Below are positions 19,943 through 28,650 of a stretch of 41,041 bases of DNA, piece after piece. A program made the translations under genes and the position numbers. Location: contig JALZUU010000496.1 in the NCBI GenBank assembly GCA_023300665.1, forward strand, positions 1 through 41,041. Direction: 5' to 3'. The notes beneath the pieces were generated by a model that saw only the letters and a program-made list of their open reading frames with translations, searched no databases and was not told where the DNA came from. Position 1 is the first letter of the stretch. Each line of letters starts with the position of its first letter. Origin of the DNA: Saprospiraceae bacterium (GTDB lineage: Bacteria; Bacteroidota; Bacteroidia; Chitinophagales; Saprospiraceae).

Positions 19943-20319
19943 GTAATAAGTTTCTCAGCATACAAATACAATCAATGTATTTTATGTGTCAGATTAGTAG
20001 AATACTGTTTGATTAGAATTACAGAGGGGAGTTTCGTGAAATCCTTCAATTTGTTGAGTTAGAAGTAAATTTCAAAGATGGTTATGTGTTAGGAAGGATA
20101 ATTCAAAAATAATGCCGTCCTTTCAAGGGTAGGAAGAAAGGGAATATTAGGGTGATAAAAGGTATTAAATACATGGATAAACTAAGCGATAATTTATGGC
20201 CAAGTATCTACCTATTTTAATAAAAAAAACCAAAAGCCGGAGAACCGACCTTTGGTAATATGTTGGGTTTATAATCTGAAGGCTGTCTGGAAAATTATAT
20301 TTATTCTAATTTTCTTTTA
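19943..20319. other. Intergenic region between giant paralogues 2 and 3
   Basis: This 377-base spacer contains the terminator of paralogue 3 (20221-20256) and, by position, the leader and promoter of paralogue 2. Near 19971-19978 the minus strand reads TGTATTTG, one mismatch from the Bacteroidota -7 box, but no matching -33 box was found. No other feature was seen. Confidence 0.5.
20221..20256 (-). terminator. Intrinsic terminator of giant paralogue 3
   Basis: Read on the minus strand this is a 12-pair stem (accaaaggtcgg / ccggcttttggt, two G-U pairs) with a four-base loop TTCT, followed directly by a run of eight T. It lies 64 bases after the stop codon of the gene at 20320-25902, so read-through into paralogue 2 should be limited. 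Confidence 0.88.
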
Positions 20320-23300
20320 TTAACGAATAAGGGTAATATCACCGGATTTAACCATTGTATTATTTAGTACAGGGCAATCTGCCTCAATCATATAAATATA
20401 TACGCCATTTGGTAAAGGTTCCCCATTTGTTGTTCCATCCCAAGTTTCTCCTGCGTTAGAACCTTCATAAATTACTGCTCCCCAGCGATTAAAGATTCTA
20501 ATACTGTTAATAGATGGTAAAGCTGGATTTAAGAAAACTTCAAATACATCATTTTGTCCATCATTATTTGGAGAAAAAGCACTTGGAACCTGAATTAGCT
20601 CTTCTGGACACTGATTCAGTAAGTTTAAAGTTGTGGTAAATTCATTAGAGCAACCTGTATTAATATTCGTTACCATTAATTGATATTGCATTCCGCTTTC
20701 TGGACTTGGTATAGCTAATTCCCTACAATCAATACAATCAACACCTGCGGTAGAACTCCACTCATATTCATAATTATTGCGGTCTTCGCCTTTAGGAGCT
20801 GGGTTGAGAATAACTTCTTGGCCAGGGAAAAAGACATAGTTAGTTGGCATTTCTACTTTTGGAGCTGGATCGACCTCGACTGTCAGCCATGTTGTATCTG
20901 CTGCACAAGAAGCTAAGCGGCCGATAACCATATATTCAGTTGTTTCAATTGGGTAAACTATTGGGCTGCTAGGATCCGTCAAATCCATTCGATCTGTTCT
21001 TATCCATTCGTATTCGGACGCTTCTCCTTCTACCGACAATTGGACGGTATCACCTTCACAAATCAGCATATCTTCTGCAACAATCTCTATTTTTTCTCTA
21101 ACAGAGATTCTAACTGAATCAGTGAGTATGCATTCTCCGTTTTGAAGTTCTAATTGATAAACAGCCGTACTAGTTGGAAACGCTTCTGGATCTAAAATAC
21201 CAGCATCATCTAAGGTAGCTGCTGGAGTCCAACTCACTGTTCCACTACCCTGTCCATTTAATGCAACTCCATCTCCTAGGCAAATTGTTTGGTCTTCACC
21301 AGCATCAATATCATCGGCACTAAAAGTATTTATTGTTACTGTATCTGTGATCGTACAACCTTGATCTGTCAGTACTTGTACTACATAATCAGTTGTTTCA
21401 CTAGGAAAGGCAATCGGACTTGGACAATAAGTACAACTCAAATCATTGTTCACCAACCATTCTGGGTTTCTACCTGTTGCGATATTAAGTTGAACTGTAT
21501 CACCAGCACAAACACTTCGATCTTCGCCAGCAAACTGCTGTGATTGATCTACAATATCTACCTCAACTGAACTTGAAGCCGAACAACCATGAACCGTGGT
21601 AACAGTAACGGTATACGTACTACTCGTTAAAGGTTGTGCAATTGGATTTTGGCAATTTTCATAACAAGATAATCCTGGAACATTCATATCCCAATCATAA
21701 TTAAATACTTCCGTTCCACCACTCACATTTAACTGTACAATTTCATTGAGACAAATTGACGTATCCGCAGATAGATCGACCACTGGTACAGGAAAGGGTT
21801 TTACCATAACCATTACTTCGCTAGTAGATGTACATCCTTCTGGCGTACGTACTACGAATGTATAAGTGGTCGTATCCGATGGGGTAGCTACAGGGTCCAT
21901 ACAAGCAACACAACTCAATGATTGACTTGGACTCCAGTAATATTCTAAACCAGTTGTATCTCCAAAGACTAAACCTTCTAATATCGTAGGTTCTCCAATG
22001 CAAATCGTTCTGTCTTCTCCAGCACTAATATCTGTTACTCCAAGTAAGCTGATTGTTTCAGATTGAGTAGCGGTACAACCATCAGCGGTAGTAATAACTA
22101 AACTAACATTAAAAGTATTGGCAGTTTCATTGGTAAAAACATGTGTTGGATTGGGAATATCTGCCGTTCCACCATCTCCAAAATTCCATTCCCAAGATAT
22201 AATTTCGCTATTCATAACAGCACTATTATCCGTAAAATTCACAGTTAATGGAGTACAACCCGTAGTAGCAGAAGCTGTAAAATTAATATCTGGAGCATCG
22301 CCCAATTTGATATAATCTGGTATTAATAAAGTATCTGTACATCCACCATTATCAATGACCATTCTTACGTCAAAAGAACCTGGTGTATTGTAAGTTACTA
22401 TAGGTTCAAATTCATCACTAGTTGCGGGACTTCCTCCTTCAAAAATCCATTCAACTGCTTGTATAGGGGTAGCACTTGAAGAGAGGTTAATGAAATTCAC
22501 TGTTTCACCGGGGGTACATAATACCGTTTCAGATGCTTCAAAATTTGGAGTACTAGAAGCCACAACGATAGGACCAACTGGTGGTAAAGTTCGGAAACAT
22601 CCTGTATTATTAATAAAACTCAAAGTAGGATAATATGTTCCTGGCTCGGTATAAGTAAAAGTCACTTGATCATTTACTGCACTAATCTGAGTAGTATCCA
22701 AATTACCTAAACCAAAATCCCATATATACATATAATTAGCCGCAGAATTAGCGGTAAAAGTGATGATTGCCGGTGCACAAGAGGTATCAATATCAAACTG
22801 ATATTCCCCCTCTGGTCCATCTAGAACGATGAGGTCTTGTGTCATTAAACTATCTTGACAAGCCTCCGTTCGGAAAGCCCTAAGTGTTACGTTATATACA
22901 CCAGGAATCGTATAGATATGGGATGGATCATCTAAATTAGATAAACCACTATTGTCTCCATAATCCCAAGTAAAAGAACTCGAATTAGTTGACTCGTTAA
23001 AGAAGTTTACTGGTAATGGTGGACAACTAGCAAAAGTAGAATCTACCGAAAAGCCTGCAACAGGATCAGCAATATCTATTGAATTTTCTCGACAAAAAGT
23101 ATTAACGCAATCAAATTTATCTGTCACGGTAAGACAAACAGTATAAATGCCCTCATTAGCATAAGTATGAGTCGGGTTTTCATCCGTAGAAGTTTCTCCA
23201 TCTCCAAAATCCCAAAAATGATCTAAGGCTACGCCTTCTGAGGCATCTGTAAAGGTCATTCCTGCCCAAGTACATCCAAGTGTATCCGCAGCGAAGTTAG

Positions 23301-25902
23301 CAATAGGATCCGTTACTTCAATTGCACCAACCATATTTCTAGCTCTTCTACACCCCCAACTATCTGTCACGATCAATCTTACATTGTGTAACCCAGTTTC
23401 TGTAAAAGTAAAAGTAGGGTTTTCTTCGGTAGATGTTCCTAAGCCATCACCAAAAGTCCATTCCCAAGATTCAATTGTAGCAAAATCACTAGTAGCATTT
23501 TCTGTAAAATTAACTGTTAATGGTAAACAACCACCAGTTACATCCATTGTGAAATTGGAAATGGCTCGACCAATTGAGATTGTTTCGGTAAATAAAATGG
23601 TATCTTGACAGTCATTCACATCTGTAATAATCAATTGTACATCTGAATAAGTTCCAAAAGTATTATAGAGGATAATAGGTTGTTGAGCGGAAGGATCCTC
23701 GATTGTTGCTCCAGGAGCGCTCCATTCCCAAGCGACAGCGTCCTGAGAACTTTCTTCGATTAATAAAGTATATGGTCTACAACCTTCCGTTTCCAGCACA
23801 GAGAAACTAGCCGCTAGGTCTCTAACTCTAGCGAATCTTGTCGTTGTATGTGAACATTGAGTTTCAGAATTATATACGGTCATGGTAACCAAATAATCTC
23901 CCGTTGCTGGATAGATATATTCTGGGTCGCTTTCGGTAGAAACATCTGTACTAATTCCATCTACTCCAAAATCCCATTCTACAAAATCCGCATCAATAGA
24001 ATTATTCTTAAATTTCTTGAGGAATGGGTCTTCACAGAAATTGATTACCTGAAACTTAGCCACTGGCGCCATTACATGCATATAATCATCTAAGGTAAGT
24101 GTGTTTACACATCCGTTATGAGTTCCCACTAAACTAATATCGTAACGTCCAGTATCTTGATAACTCATCGTAGGATTTTGTTCATCAGAATTTTCTCCAT
24201 TACCAAAATCCCAAAACCATTCTTCAACATTTGGAGAAGAGGCATCCGTAAAGTTTACCTCCCACTCAATACAAGTTTCAACTGGATCAGCAGAAAAATT
24301 TATTTCTGGTGGAGATCCTACTTCAATAGATTGTAAAAAAGTAGCCGTATCTCGACACCCTAGTGTATTGGTTACAATTAAAACAACATCGTAAATACCT
24401 GTATCAATAACGCTAAAAGTCGGTTCTTCTTCTATTGATGTATAACTAGTATTTGCTGACTTTACTTCCCATTCCCAAGACGCAATATCCGTTACGGAAA
24501 TCGAAGATTCTGTTAAGGCTACATCTAGTGGTGCACAACCAGAAATATCGGTATCGTCTAAGACGGCTTGTAGTTCTGTTAGATTTATGGTATTAACGGT
24601 AGCAGAATTTGTACAACCAAAAACATTGGTAACCGTCAGCGTAACTGGGAAGTCACCAAAATCCTCAAAAGAATGCGTAGGATTCTGTTCGTCAGAAGTA
24701 TTCCCATCCCCAAAATCCCAACTCCAAGCTACTGCGCTGGAAGAAATAGCAGAGAAGTTTACAACATGTGGTAAAACACATCCTATATTATTATCATTTG
24801 CATACCAAACATCCGGTTGTGGATCTACTCTGATACATTCAGAAGCAAAAACAACCGAAGGGCAGCCTTGTGCTGTTCGAGAAAGTTTAACGGTATAGCA
24901 ACCGGGTACTTCATAAGTATGACTAGGGTTGGCTTCTGTAGATAAATTTCCGTCTCCAAAATCCCATTCTATCTCAGTAGCAGTATCTGGAGATTCATCC
25001 GTAAAACTTACAGTAAGATCTTCACAACCACCTTCTACTGAACTAGTAAATTCGGCATAAGCCCCAACCTGAACATAGTCTGTTAAAACCAATGTATCAG
25101 CACATTGAGAAGCTGCATTAGTAGCGATTGCCGTTACCGTGTAAAACCCTGGAGTATCATAAGTGACCGCAGGAGGATTATCTCCTTGAAAAATATTCCC
25201 ATTTCCAAAATCCCAAGTAAGGAGAATATTTGGATTTGGACTATTATTAATAAAATTCGTAGTATGAGGCGCATCACAACCGATCAGATTATCTCCACTA
25301 ACATCTACGACGGGAGCAGGAGATACACTTATAAAATCGGTTTTTGTAATGGTATTTGTACAGCCATTGGCATCAATAACTGTTAAATTTACGCTATAAT
25401 TATCTGTTATTTCGTAAGCACAAGAAGGACTCTCACCTGTGGTATTCGAAATCGTTCCACATGAACCACCTAATCCCCACATCCAATCGGTAATAGCTGC
25501 ATCTGCTGGTTGAGAAGCATCTATAAAGGTCGCTACTAAAGGCACACAACCTTGCGGTTGATCAGCCGTAAAGTCTGGAACTGGTAAGGCAAAGACCGTA
25601 ATAAAATCGTCTTTACAAATCTCATCGGTATTCCCACCAGTATCGGTTACCTTTAGACAGATAGAATAAACACCTGGTGTACCAAAGATTCGACTGGGAT
25701 TCTGCTGAGTCGCGTTTAAATCTCCTGTCCACTCCCAAGATACAATAGATCCATTAGAAGTAGTAGAGGCATCCGTAAAGGCAGCCTGTAAAGATCCACA
25801 ACTAGTCGTGTTATTGACTGTGAAATCAGCAGTAATCTGAGCATTGACTACCTGAACAAAAAATAACAATGCAAGTGCAAAAAAAATGTTTCTTAGTGGC
25901 AT
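20320..25902 (-). CDS. Giant PKD-repeat surface protein, T9SS type B (paralogue 3)
   Basis: The 1860-residue protein starts at an ATG with a clear signal peptide (IFFALALLFFVQVVNAQ). It has 15 PKD domains, many with WDFGDG or WEWNFGDG, then six Ig-like modules and the type B sorting domain (VPSAFSPNNDGQNDV to GDITLIR). It is the first of the three giant paralogues in transcription order and the one closest to the porP/ompA pair. Upstream there is a 616-base region with two operator-like dyads at 25947-25992, and downstream a strong terminator, so it forms its own transcription unit. A surface adhesin or fibre role is inferred from the domain types. A polysaccharide-binding or structural role is also possible. 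Confidence 0.92.
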   Translation of the reverse strand: MPLRNIFFALALLFFVQVVNAQITADFTVNNTTSCGSLQAAFTDASTTSNGSIVSWEWTGDLNATQQNPSRIFGTPGVYSICLKVTDTGGNTDEICKDDFITVFALPVPDFTADQPQGCVPLVATFIDASQPADAAITDWMWGLGGSCGTISNTTGESPSCAYEITDNYSVNLTVIDANGCTNTITKTDFISVSPAPVVDVSGDNLIGCDAPHTTNFINNSPNPNILLTWDFGNGNIFQGDNPPAVTYDTPGFYTVTAIATNAASQCADTLVLTDYVQVGAYAEFTSSVEGGCEDLTVSFTDESPDTATEIEWDFGDGNLSTEANPSHTYEVPGCYTVKLSRTAQGCPSVVFASECIRVDPQPDVWYANDNNIGCVLPHVVNFSAISSSAVAWSWDFGDGNTSDEQNPTHSFEDFGDFPVTLTVTNVFGCTNSATVNTINLTELQAVLDDTDISGCAPLDVALTESSISVTDIASWEWEVKSANTSYTSIEEEPTFSVIDTGIYDVVLIVTNTLGCRDTATFLQSIEVGSPPEINFSADPVETCIEWEVNFTDASSPNVEEWFWDFGNGENSDEQNPTMSYQDTGRYDISLVGTHNGCVNTLTLDDYMHVMAPVAKFQVINFCEDPFLKKFKNNSIDADFVEWDFGVDGISTDVSTESDPEYIYPATGDYLVTMTVYNSETQCSHTTTRFARVRDLAASFSVLETEGCRPYTLLIEESSQDAVAWEWSAPGATIEDPSAQQPIILYNTFGTYSDVQLIITDVNDCQDTILFTETISIGRAISNFTMDVTGGCLPLTVNFTENATSDFATIESWEWTFGDGLGTSTEENPTFTFTETGLHNVRLIVTDSWGCRRARNMVGAIEVTDPIANFAADTLGCTWAGMTFTDASEGVALDHFWDFGDGETSTDENPTHTYANEGIYTVCLTVTDKFDCVNTFCRENSIDIADPVAGFSVDSTFASCPPLPVNFFNESTNSSSFTWDYGDNSGLSNLDDPSHIYTIPGVYNVTLRAFRTEACQDSLMTQDLIVLDGPEGEYQFDIDTSCAPAIITFTANSAANYMYIWDFGLGNLDTTQISAVNDQVTFTYTEPGTYYPTLSFINNTGCFRTLPPVGPIVVASSTPNFEASETVLCTPGETVNFINLSSSATPIQAVEWIFEGGSPATSDEFEPIVTYNTPGSFDVRMVIDNGGCTDTLLIPDYIKLGDAPDINFTASATTGCTPLTVNFTDNSAVMNSEIISWEWNFGDGGTADIPNPTHVFTNETANTFNVSLVITTADGCTATQSETISLLGVTDISAGEDRTICIGEPTILEGLVFGDTTGLEYYWSPSQSLSCVACMDPVATPSDTTTYTFVVRTPEGCTSTSEVMVMVKPFPVPVVDLSADTSICLNEIVQLNVSGGTEVFNYDWDMNVPGLSCYENCQNPIAQPLTSSTYTVTVTTVHGCSASSSVEVDIVDQSQQFAGEDRSVCAGDTVQLNIATGRNPEWLVNNDLSCTYCPSPIAFPSETTDYVVQVLTDQGCTITDTVTINTFSADDIDAGEDQTICLGDGVALNGQGSGTVSWTPAATLDDAGILDPEAFPTSTAVYQLELQNGECILTDSVRISVREKIEIVAEDMLICEGDTVQLSVEGEASEYEWIRTDRMDLTDPSSPIVYPIETTEYMVIGRLASCAADTTWLTVEVDPAPKVEMPTNYVFFPGQEVILNPAPKGEDRNNYEYEWSSTAGVDCIDCRELAIPSPESGMQYQLMVTNINTGCSNEFTTTLNLLNQCPEELIQVPSAFSPNNDGQNDVFEVFLNPALPSINSIRIFNRWGAVIYEGSNAGETWDGTTNGEPLPNGVYIYMIEADCPVLNNTMVKSGDITLIR

Positions 25903-25946
25903 TGGAAATCACTTTAGGGTTCTTAAATAAAACACGCAAAACTCTC

Positions 25947-25992
25947 ATATCTGTCAAACAGATATAATTAAATTAATATCTGTTAAACAGAT
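25947..25992. promoter_or_regulatory. Two tandem operator-like dyads upstream of paralogue 3
   Basis: Bases 25949-25963 read atctgt-caa-acagat and 25978-25992 read atctgt-taa-acagat: the same six-base half-sites around three-base centres, 29 bases apart. They lie 47-90 bases upstream of the ATG at 25902. Repeated identical dyads at promoter distance look like binding sites for a dimeric regulator. The regulator is not in the window. Confidence 0.5.
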
Positions 25993-26462
25993 TTAATTTA
26001 AATAAGCCACGGGATTATAATTAGGTAGAGGGGTAATTGTAGGTTAATATGACATGGTGTAGGGAATAGGATATTTCAATTATGACAATATTCATTCCAA
26101 AACATATCGATATTACACAATACGATTACTAATAGTTATATGTACAATGGCGTCAATTCGTTTTTACAAAAGAGATTTTGCAAAAGAGACTATAAAATCG
26201 GGTCAACAAAAACTAGAATCGTAGGAACCTACGATAGATTAGATTAACGAGACAATTCGCTTTTTGTTTGGGTTTAAGTTAACTTTTTAATAAAAAAAAT
26301 AATATTTATAAAAAATCAATATTTTGAATGTTTTTTATAAAAAGATTTTAAGATTAAATAGATAATTGAACCTACGCGCAATTTAACACATTGTTCATCA
26401 ATATCATAATAAATAACAAAAAAAATTCATACATAATATAAAATAAGGGAATTCACCGATAA

Positions 26463-26494
26463 ACTAGGAGTAAAACTCAGGGTTTTCCCCTAGT
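26463..26494 (-). terminator. Probable terminator of the porP-ompA operon
   Basis: Outer arms actagg (26463-26468) and cctagt (26489-26494) enclose inner arms aaaac (26472-26476) and gtttt (26482-26486). The hairpin lies 25 bases after the stop codon of the OmpA-like gene. It lacks a long U-tract on the minus strand, so termination may be partial. Confidence 0.5.
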
Positions 26495-26518
26495 ACTAAG
26501 TTAATCTTTTAATTCTGG

Positions 26519-28600
26519 TTATTTTACCTGTATTTCCACTAGCTCTACCCTTCTTTCTCGAGCAGCAGCTGGAACATAAATCGAGTTTCGGCGATCTTGG
26601 AGCAGATCACTAACAGAAGAGGAAGCCTTGGTTTCTCCGAAAGATTTTTCTTTAATATTTAATTGTCCACCATTAAAATAGGGAACGAATACGCCATTTT
26701 GATGGCTTTGAAAGAAATTAATAATAGAAGCCGTTCTTCTTTTACCAAGGGCAAGATTATAACCGGAGAGTGCTCGGGGACTAGTAAAGCCTTGAAGAAT
26801 CAGAGATACGTTCTTCCCTTGCTCTAATTGAGTGACCACCCCGTTACAAAACGCCAAAAATTCAGTATAACCCATTTTTAGGTCTTGATCAAAAAAATCA
26901 TTTACCGATTGCTTTTCATCCGTTAATACCGCAGTGAGGTATTCTTGTCGACGCTGGATATAGTCATTATAAGTAGTCTCATAATTTTTATTAGTGGTCT
27001 CCAAAAAGCTGTGAGCATCTGGTCGATCATTATGAAAATATAACGGTAAAGGCAACATCGTCTTAAGCTGGTCAATGGTAGTAACAATCGGAGGAGCCGT
27101 AATAACTTTAGGAGGCGTAACTGGAACTTTTGTTGGAATGACAGGAGGTGTTTCAGGAACGGGCTTTACTGGAGGAGGTGGAGCCACCACTACAACCGGA
27201 GTTGTATCTACTAATACTGGTTCTACAGGTGGGACTGGTGGTGTAGGTGGCATTATTACCAAAGTAGTAGTATCTTTTTCTGGAACGCTTGGGTCTTTTG
27301 GTAAGGGTGGATGTATTTTTACGGCAAAAATATCATTACAACAAGCTTTATTTTTTTCTTCTAAATAAAAAGAACCTGTGCGGTTAGAAGAAATATAAGC
27401 TTGCGTGGAATCGGCATTCAACGTAAAATAAATATCATTATAACTACTATTCAAAGGATATCCTGTGTGTTGAGGTGGTTCCCAGGTACTGCCGTTATGT
27501 TTAGTTTGATAGATATCGTATCCACCCAAATTTTGATAACCTTCTGAGCTAAAAAATAAAGTTTGAGATTTTTGGTGATAAAACGGAGTGATATCGTCTT
27601 TTTCTGTGTTAATAGCCGTCAGGTTGGTTGGAACGCCAAACCCATTTTTAGTTATCTCTACTTGATAAATATCCAAGCCTCCTTTTCCTTCGGGACGATC
27701 AGAGGAAAAATAGAGGACTTCCTTTTCCGTAGTTGGGTCTAAACCCCAAGTTGGTTGAGTAGACGTATACCCTTCCATATTAACGGTTGCGGGTAATTTC
27801 TCCGCTTTCCCCCAACGCTTTCTTTTATCTTGATCTCGAAAATAAATTTGACACCGAATGTCTACTGTCCCGATATACTCACAGATCGTATAATAGATCC
27901 GTTGGCCATTGGATGTAAGACTGGTATGCGCGGTAAGTTTATCTGTTTCGTTAAATTTTCGAGTCAACGGACGGCCTTTCGCCGTTCCAGTTTGGGTTAA
28001 AACTTTAGTCATCCGACGTTGAGGGTCAGAGAGATCTTTCATCATTTTATACCGATAAGAAGAATAGTATAAAGTATCGCCTTGACGGATGGCACCAAAT
28101 TCAGAATAAGGCGTATTAATTTTTTTATCTAAATGGGTTACTTCAATATTATGGGGTTGATTGACCAAAGATAAAGCCCATTTGCATGCTTGCTGGGCAG
28201 AGATCGCCTGATTTTTAAAGGCTTCGTTTGGTGTATTTTTAATAAAATCCTTAAATCCATTGATGGCTTTTTCATATTGCCCCAAACTTTGATAAGCAGT
28301 AGATAGCCAGAATTTGGTTAATGGAAACTGATCTGCTTTTTTATCATTTAAAACTAATTGATACTGTTGGATCGCCAGATCATAAGCAAAAAACTGCCGA
28401 GCTGCTTCTCCATATTGATAACGAATTTCAGTTTCTGAACCTGGAAAAGCAAGTGCCTCTTCAAAATAGTTCATAGCGGAAAAATAGTCATGCTTAGTCA
28501 TCGCTTCTTCACCAGCACGAATAAACGCGGCTTTTGTTTGAGCAGAATTTACTCCTATCAAGAATAAGTTAAAGACAATAAAAAGAAATATTTTTTTCAT
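26519..28600 (-). CDS. PorE-like TPR / PD40 / OmpA-family protein
   Basis: The start is the ATG at 28600 (a TTG lies at 28615), giving 693 residues with signal peptide KKIFLFIVFNLFLIGVNSAQ. TPR-like helices occupy about residues 25-150. They are followed by a PD40/WD40-like propeller (about 160-420, e.g. 'LYFSSDRPEGKGGLDIY' and 'LFFSSEGYQNLGGYDIY'), a proline- and valine-rich linker (about 425-515), and an OmpA-like domain (about 565-693) with 'LILQGFTSPRALSGYNLALG' and a terminal 'ERRVELVEIQ'. This order resembles PorE, the T9SS protein thought to link the outer-membrane complex to peptidoglycan, except that the proline linker stands where PorE has a CRD domain. The gene follows porP by about 50 bases, so they form an operon. 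Confidence 0.82.
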   Translation of the reverse strand: MKKIFLFIVFNLFLIGVNSAQTKAAFIRAGEEAMTKHDYFSAMNYFEEALAFPGSETEIRYQYGEAARQFFAYDLAIQQYQLVLNDKKADQFPLTKFWLSTAYQSLGQYEKAINGFKDFIKNTPNEAFKNQAISAQQACKWALSLVNQPHNIEVTHLDKKINTPYSEFGAIRQGDTLYYSSYRYKMMKDLSDPQRRMTKVLTQTGTAKGRPLTRKFNETDKLTAHTSLTSNGQRIYYTICEYIGTVDIRCQIYFRDQDKRKRWGKAEKLPATVNMEGYTSTQPTWGLDPTTEKEVLYFSSDRPEGKGGLDIYQVEITKNGFGVPTNLTAINTEKDDITPFYHQKSQTLFFSSEGYQNLGGYDIYQTKHNGSTWEPPQHTGYPLNSSYNDIYFTLNADSTQAYISSNRTGSFYLEEKNKACCNDIFAVKIHPPLPKDPSVPEKDTTTLVIMPPTPPVPPVEPVLVDTTPVVVVAPPPPVKPVPETPPVIPTKVPVTPPKVITAPPIVTTIDQLKTMLPLPLYFHNDRPDAHSFLETTNKNYETTYNDYIQRRQEYLTAVLTDEKQSVNDFFDQDLKMGYTEFLAFCNGVVTQLEQGKNVSLILQGFTSPRALSGYNLALGKRRTASIINFFQSHQNGVFVPYFNGGQLNIKEKSFGETKASSSVSDLLQDRRNSIYVPAAARERRVELVEIQVK

Positions 28601-28650
28601 GAAAGTGTTTTCCAATTTGGAATCTCAGGGACATAAAAGACATCCGCTTC

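Larger units (their letters stand above)
25903..26518. other. Long intergenic region upstream of giant paralogue 3
   Basis: These 616 very AT-rich bases contain the tandem dyads (25947-25992), a short dyad atcgtagg/cctacgat around a two-base centre (26218-26235), a direct repeat caaaagaga (26167 and 26181) and the hairpin 26463-26494. A 35-codon plus-strand ORF at 26140-26247 is not supported as a gene. No exact TAnnTTTG box in a useful place was found for paralogue 3. Confidence 0.55.

Noticed and set aside
8380-25902. Possible single frameshifted mega-gene made of the three PKD genes
   Set aside because: Each gene has its own ATG, signal peptide and type B sorting domain, and long spacers with a strong terminator after paralogue 3.
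26140-26247. A 35-codon ATG-started plus-strand ORF rich in Lys and Arg in the long spacer upstream of paralogue 3
   Set aside because: ORFs of this length are expected by chance in 600 bases. There is no promoter box, no recognisable motif, and it overlaps a dyad (26218-26235).
27075-27368. Plus-strand Gly/Thr/Val-rich open frame opposite the OmpA-like gene
   Set aside because: It is the mirror image of the proline-rich linker of the minus-strand gene and has no independent support.
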